Positions 32,546 to 35,463 of a stretch of DNA of 35,463 nt are shown here, one piece after another; within the stretch, counting starts at the first letter, position 1; each line of letters begins with the position of its first letter. This DNA comes from an uncultured Bacilli bacterium (GTDB lineage: Bacteria > Bacillota_I > Bacilli_A > RF39 > UBA660). The position numbers and the translations under genes were made by a program. The stretch is taken from assembly GCA_910584255.1 (NCBI GenBank), contig CAJTXV010000018.1, positions 1 through 35,463 of the forward strand, written 5' to 3'. The notes beneath the pieces were generated by a model. That model was not told the origin of the DNA, ran no database searches, and saw only the letters and a program-made list of their open reading frames with translations.

Positions 32546-35463
32546 GTGAGTAAAATAAAACAATTTTTCATAGTATTTATTATGATTATGATAGCATTTA
32601 TAGCTTCAAATGACAATGTAAAAGCAGGTGAATTGCCAGTTAGTGTAGAGGGAATGGAACTAACTAGTTTTTATAATGGAACTAACAATACCTATGAACT
32701 TGTAGTGGATTCTAATCAAACTACGGTTATGATTGATTATAATCGCTATGATTATATTTGGGGAAGTGGTATTGGTGAAGTTCAACTAGAAGTAGGTAAA
32801 GTTCATCCTGTAGTTATAATGGATAGTGAGGGAGTAGTTACTGTTCATGATATTTATCCAACGATGGGAAGAGCCAAACTAAATAATGTTTCAATCGAGG
32901 GAGCATCTTTTACGTTTAACAAGGATATTTATATATATGACTTGATTGTTGAGAATGAAACATCTACATTTACTGCTACGATTGATAAGGATGCTTCTAT
33001 CAATGTAAATATTTCAAATACAGGATTAAAGGTTGGAGATAATACTATAAAAGTAGAAGTTTCAAAGTCAGGATTAGAAAGTACTACTTATACATTTAAT
33101 ATCTATCGTAATTTAAAAGCGGATGCAGAAAAAATTGTAAAAACTTATAGTTATACAGGAGATTATCAAGAATTTATTGCACCATATTCAGCAGAGTATA
33201 CTTTAGAGGTTTGGGGTGCTAGAGGGTATGGTTATGTGGATAATACTTATAGTGGTCCAGGAGGTAAAGGGGGATATTCAAAAGGAACAATTTATCTAGA
33301 GGCAGGGGAAAAACTTTATGTTTATGTTGGTGGAAAAGGAGTTGCATGTACTACCAATGGCTGTACCTCTAAGGGTGGGTATAACGGAGGAGGAGATGGA
33401 TTCTCTTATCGATCAGATTCAACGAACGCTACAGCTAGTGGTGGAGGTGCTACTGATTTTCGCTTTGTTGGTGGTAATTGGAATGATGGTCCATCTTTAT
33501 TATCTCGTGTAATCGTTGCCGGTGGTGGTGGTGGAGGCGGAATGGACTCTAATACAACCGAACCTGGTGGTGATGGTGGAGGTATCACGGGTACTAGACC
33601 AAATTCTAAAACGGGGGTTGCAGGAACTCAGACTTCTGGCTTTGCTTTTGGATATGGTTTTAGTTCTTATAGGGGATCTCCTAATATAAGTAGTAGATGG
33701 GGCGGTATGGGTGCTGGCGGTGGCTGGTATGGAGGTTATTATACTGCTGGTAGTAACAAATGGGAAGGAGCTGGTGGAGGTTCTGGTTTTGTATGGACAA
33801 AGGATACAAAGAAGAACGTCCCAACTGGTTATAGTGTTTCCGAAAAATATTATTTGAAGGATGCAGAAACTATCGCAGGAAATCAAGCGGTTCCAACTTA
33901 CGATGGAGTTTCCACTATGACAGGGAACAATAGCGATGGATATGCTAAAATTAGTTATTATAACATCGATGATTTAGATAATCTTTTAATGATTCAAACA
34001 GATAAAGGTGTATTGACTCCATCTTATAGTGAAAGAGAAGAAAATTACCAGTTACAATTGGGTGTAGATGATACTGAATTTACTATTACTGCAGAGACTA
34101 GACTAGGAAAAGCTCTAGTAACAGGACTTGGAACCTTTTCTGTTCCAGCAGGAGATACAGTTTTTCCAGTAATTATGACCAATTTGAATGGAAAAATTTA
34201 TGTTTATAATATCAATGTTTCAAGACCAGCAAGTCCTTCTGCTTTATTAAAAGGATTTAAGATTAATGGAACGTTATATGAAGGATTTGAAGAAACAAAA
34301 ACAACTTATGAAATAGAACTTCCAACCGATGTAGATAAGATTAATTTAGAATTAATAAAAAAATATCCAGGGCAAATTATTCCTGAGAATACGATTTATG
34401 ATTTTACAGAAAATACTTTAACAAAGCAAATTATTGTATCTAGTGAAGCTAATTTATCGAATGAAGTATATACCTTTAATTTTACTAGAAAGAAATCGAC
34501 GATTTTAAAGCGATTAAATATTTCAAATGCAGAATTAACGAAACCATTTGATCCATATAAAACGACACATACAGTCAATATGTCAAAGTATGAAAGAGAA
34601 TTAAATATTGATGCAATTGCTTATTTTGAAGATGCTGTGATAACCATTAATGAAAATCGTTACATAAGTCCAAGTGATAATGTAGTTACAATCCAAGTAG
34701 ATTTAGAAGGAGTCCCTTCCACTATTTATACACTGAATTTAAATCGTGTGGATGTTGTTGAAGAAGCAATCGATGAGGGATATAATTACACTGGAGATTA
34801 TCAAACTTTTATCGCTCCATTTGACGGTAGTTATACTTTAGAAGTATGGGGTGCACAAGGTGGAGGAAGACATCAAAATTCTGAGCTTGGATATGGTGGT
34901 AATGGTGGATATTCTAAGGGGATTGTAAGGTTATCAAAAGGAGATACTCTGTATATCTATGTTGGTGGAAAAGGTTCTTATTGTCGTTCATCAAGGTGCT
35001 TAATTGCAGGAGGATGGAATGGGGGAGGTTCTGGTGTAAAAACAGCAAAGAATCCTAAAAATGACCCGGCAGCTTCTGGAGGAGGAGCTACAGATATTCG
35101 TATTATTCCAGGAACTTGGAATAATCAAGATTCCTTATTATCTCGTTTTATCGTTGCTGGAGGCGGTGGCGGTGGAGGAATGGACGGTACCGCTAGTGGT
35201 GAAGAACGAGGAGGTGCTGGCGGTGGACTTGAAGGATACGCATATAACTGGGAAACTGGTTTGGGTGGAACACAAACCTCTGGATGGTCTTTCGGTCAAG
35301 GATTCGCTGCAACGCTATCTAATCTTTCTTTAACAAATACTACTTATGGTGGCCCTGGTGCTGGTGGTGGATGGTATGGTGGTATGAATCCACGCTCTTC
35401 TGGTTGGACTGGAGCTGGTGGAGGTTCAGGATTTGTTTTAACCCCAAGTACTGTAAAAAATGT
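32546..35463 (+). CDS. secreted glycine-rich/cadherin-like surface protein, 3' end outside window
   Basis: An open frame of at least 972 codons running off the window. GTG start with AGGAAGTG upstream; signal peptide 1-27 (basic SKIKQ, hydrophobic FFIVFIMIMIAFIA, cut near VKA/GEL). Layout: one cadherin-like beta-sandwich (about 112-188), a glycine-rich domain (about 200-440; TLEVWGARG, GGKGGYSKG, LYVYVGGKG, SGGGATDFR, SRVIVAGGGGGGG), three more beta-sandwich domains (about 475-735), and a second glycine-rich domain (from about 745). The glycine-rich domains match the type found in the receptor kinases ALK and LTK (PF12810). Each has one Cys pair (CTTNGC, CRSSRC); I saw no other cysteines. No anchor is seen yet because the C terminus is missing. 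Likely exported and surface-located; ligand unknown. Confidence 0.85.
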   Translation, partial: MSKIKQFFIVFIMIMIAFIASNDNVKAGELPVSVEGMELTSFYNGTNNTYELVVDSNQTTVMIDYNRYDYIWGSGIGEVQLEVGKVHPVVIMDSEGVVTVHDIYPTMGRAKLNNVSIEGASFTFNKDIYIYDLIVENETSTFTATIDKDASINVNISNTGLKVGDNTIKVEVSKSGLESTTYTFNIYRNLKADAEKIVKTYSYTGDYQEFIAPYSAEYTLEVWGARGYGYVDNTYSGPGGKGGYSKGTIYLEAGEKLYVYVGGKGVACTTNGCTSKGGYNGGGDGFSYRSDSTNATASGGGATDFRFVGGNWNDGPSLLSRVIVAGGGGGGGMDSNTTEPGGDGGGITGTRPNSKTGVAGTQTSGFAFGYGFSSYRGSPNISSRWGGMGAGGGWYGGYYTAGSNKWEGAGGGSGFVWTKDTKKNVPTGYSVSEKYYLKDAETIAGNQAVPTYDGVSTMTGNNSDGYAKISYYNIDDLDNLLMIQTDKGVLTPSYSEREENYQLQLGVDDTEFTITAETRLGKALVTGLGTFSVPAGDTVFPVIMTNLNGKIYVYNINVSRPASPSALLKGFKINGTLYEGFEETKTTYEIELPTDVDKINLELIKKYPGQIIPENTIYDFTENTLTKQIIVSSEANLSNEVYTFNFTRKKSTILKRLNISNAELTKPFDPYKTTHTVNMSKYERELNIDAIAYFEDAVITINENRYISPSDNVVTIQVDLEGVPSTIYTLNLNRVDVVEEAIDEGYNYTGDYQTFIAPFDGSYTLEVWGAQGGGRHQNSELGYGGNGGYSKGIVRLSKGDTLYIYVGGKGSYCRSSRCLIAGGWNGGGSGVKTAKNPKNDPAASGGGATDIRIIPGTWNNQDSLLSRFIVAGGGGGGGMDGTASGEERGGAGGGLEGYAYNWETGLGGTQTSGWSFGQGFAATLSNLSLTNTTYGGPGAGGGWYGGMNPRSSGWTGAGGGSGFVLTPSTVKN

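Noticed and set aside
33406..33886. Minus-strand frames rich in Pro, Ser and Thr
   Set aside because: They are mirror readings of glycine codons in the large surface protein, which is open through the whole region with a signal peptide and recognised domains.

Overview
The window is a 35.5-kb piece of a low-GC Bacillota chromosome, most likely a gut-type member of the class Bacilli. TGA is used as a stop (for example at the end of spmA), so this is not a code-4 mollicute. Several genes point to an endospore-forming ancestry: a dacB-spmA-spmB operon, yunB and a yutH-like spore-coat gene. The order yunB, yutD, yutH, nifU/yutI resembles the yut/yun region of Bacillus subtilis. Species cannot be named from the sequence.

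Layout. 1-5.2 kb: dacB-spmA-spmB, a DinG-type helicase and the pseudouridine synthase rluB. 5.2-11.7 kb: a small membrane protein, ferredoxin, two large unrecognised proteins (315 and 464 aa), yunB, yutD, a DUF1292 protein, yutH, a convergent NifU-like gene and an S1-domain protein. 11.76-12.61 kb: a ten-gene tRNA operon (Val, Thr, Leu, Tyr, Gln, Lys, Ser, fMet, Asp, Phe). 13.1-17.5 kb: accessory genes (M15 peptidase, frameshifted radical SAM, frameshifted GNAT, a DUF5662-like protein and an unknown). 17.6-21.4 kb: murL-murD2, the alternative L-Glu ligase/epimerase route to the D-Glu of peptidoglycan, plus two small genes. 21.57-21.73 kb: tRNA-Arg and tRNA-Pro, followed by a frameshifted MvaI/BcnI-type endonuclease and a 55-aa CxC membrane peptide. 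23.1-28.9 kb: mutY, a Nudix gene and exoA (oxidative DNA repair), an S66 LD-carboxypeptidase, a C26 glutamyl hydrolase and pyrG with an apparent attenuator. 29.0-30.7 kb: ezrA. 30.8-32.3 kb: a 1413-bp insert in the 3' end of tRNA-Ala carrying only an AAA_14/DUF4143 ATPase. 32.5 kb to the end: a large secreted protein built from cadherin-like and ALK-type glycine-rich domains, running off the window.

Themes. Cell-envelope functions recur: dacB, murL/murD2, the M15, S66 and C26 peptidases, ezrA and the surface protein. Accessory genes lie beside all three tRNA loci. Three of them (radical SAM, GNAT, endonuclease) are broken by single-base shifts, mostly in A tracts, while the housekeeping genes are intact.

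The observations most worth following are the integrase-less 1.4-kb insert in tRNA-Ala with a 30-bp duplicated tRNA end, the murL-murD2 pair, the homopolymer-frameshifted endonuclease, and the GRD/cadherin-like surface protein with one conserved cysteine pair per glycine-rich domain.
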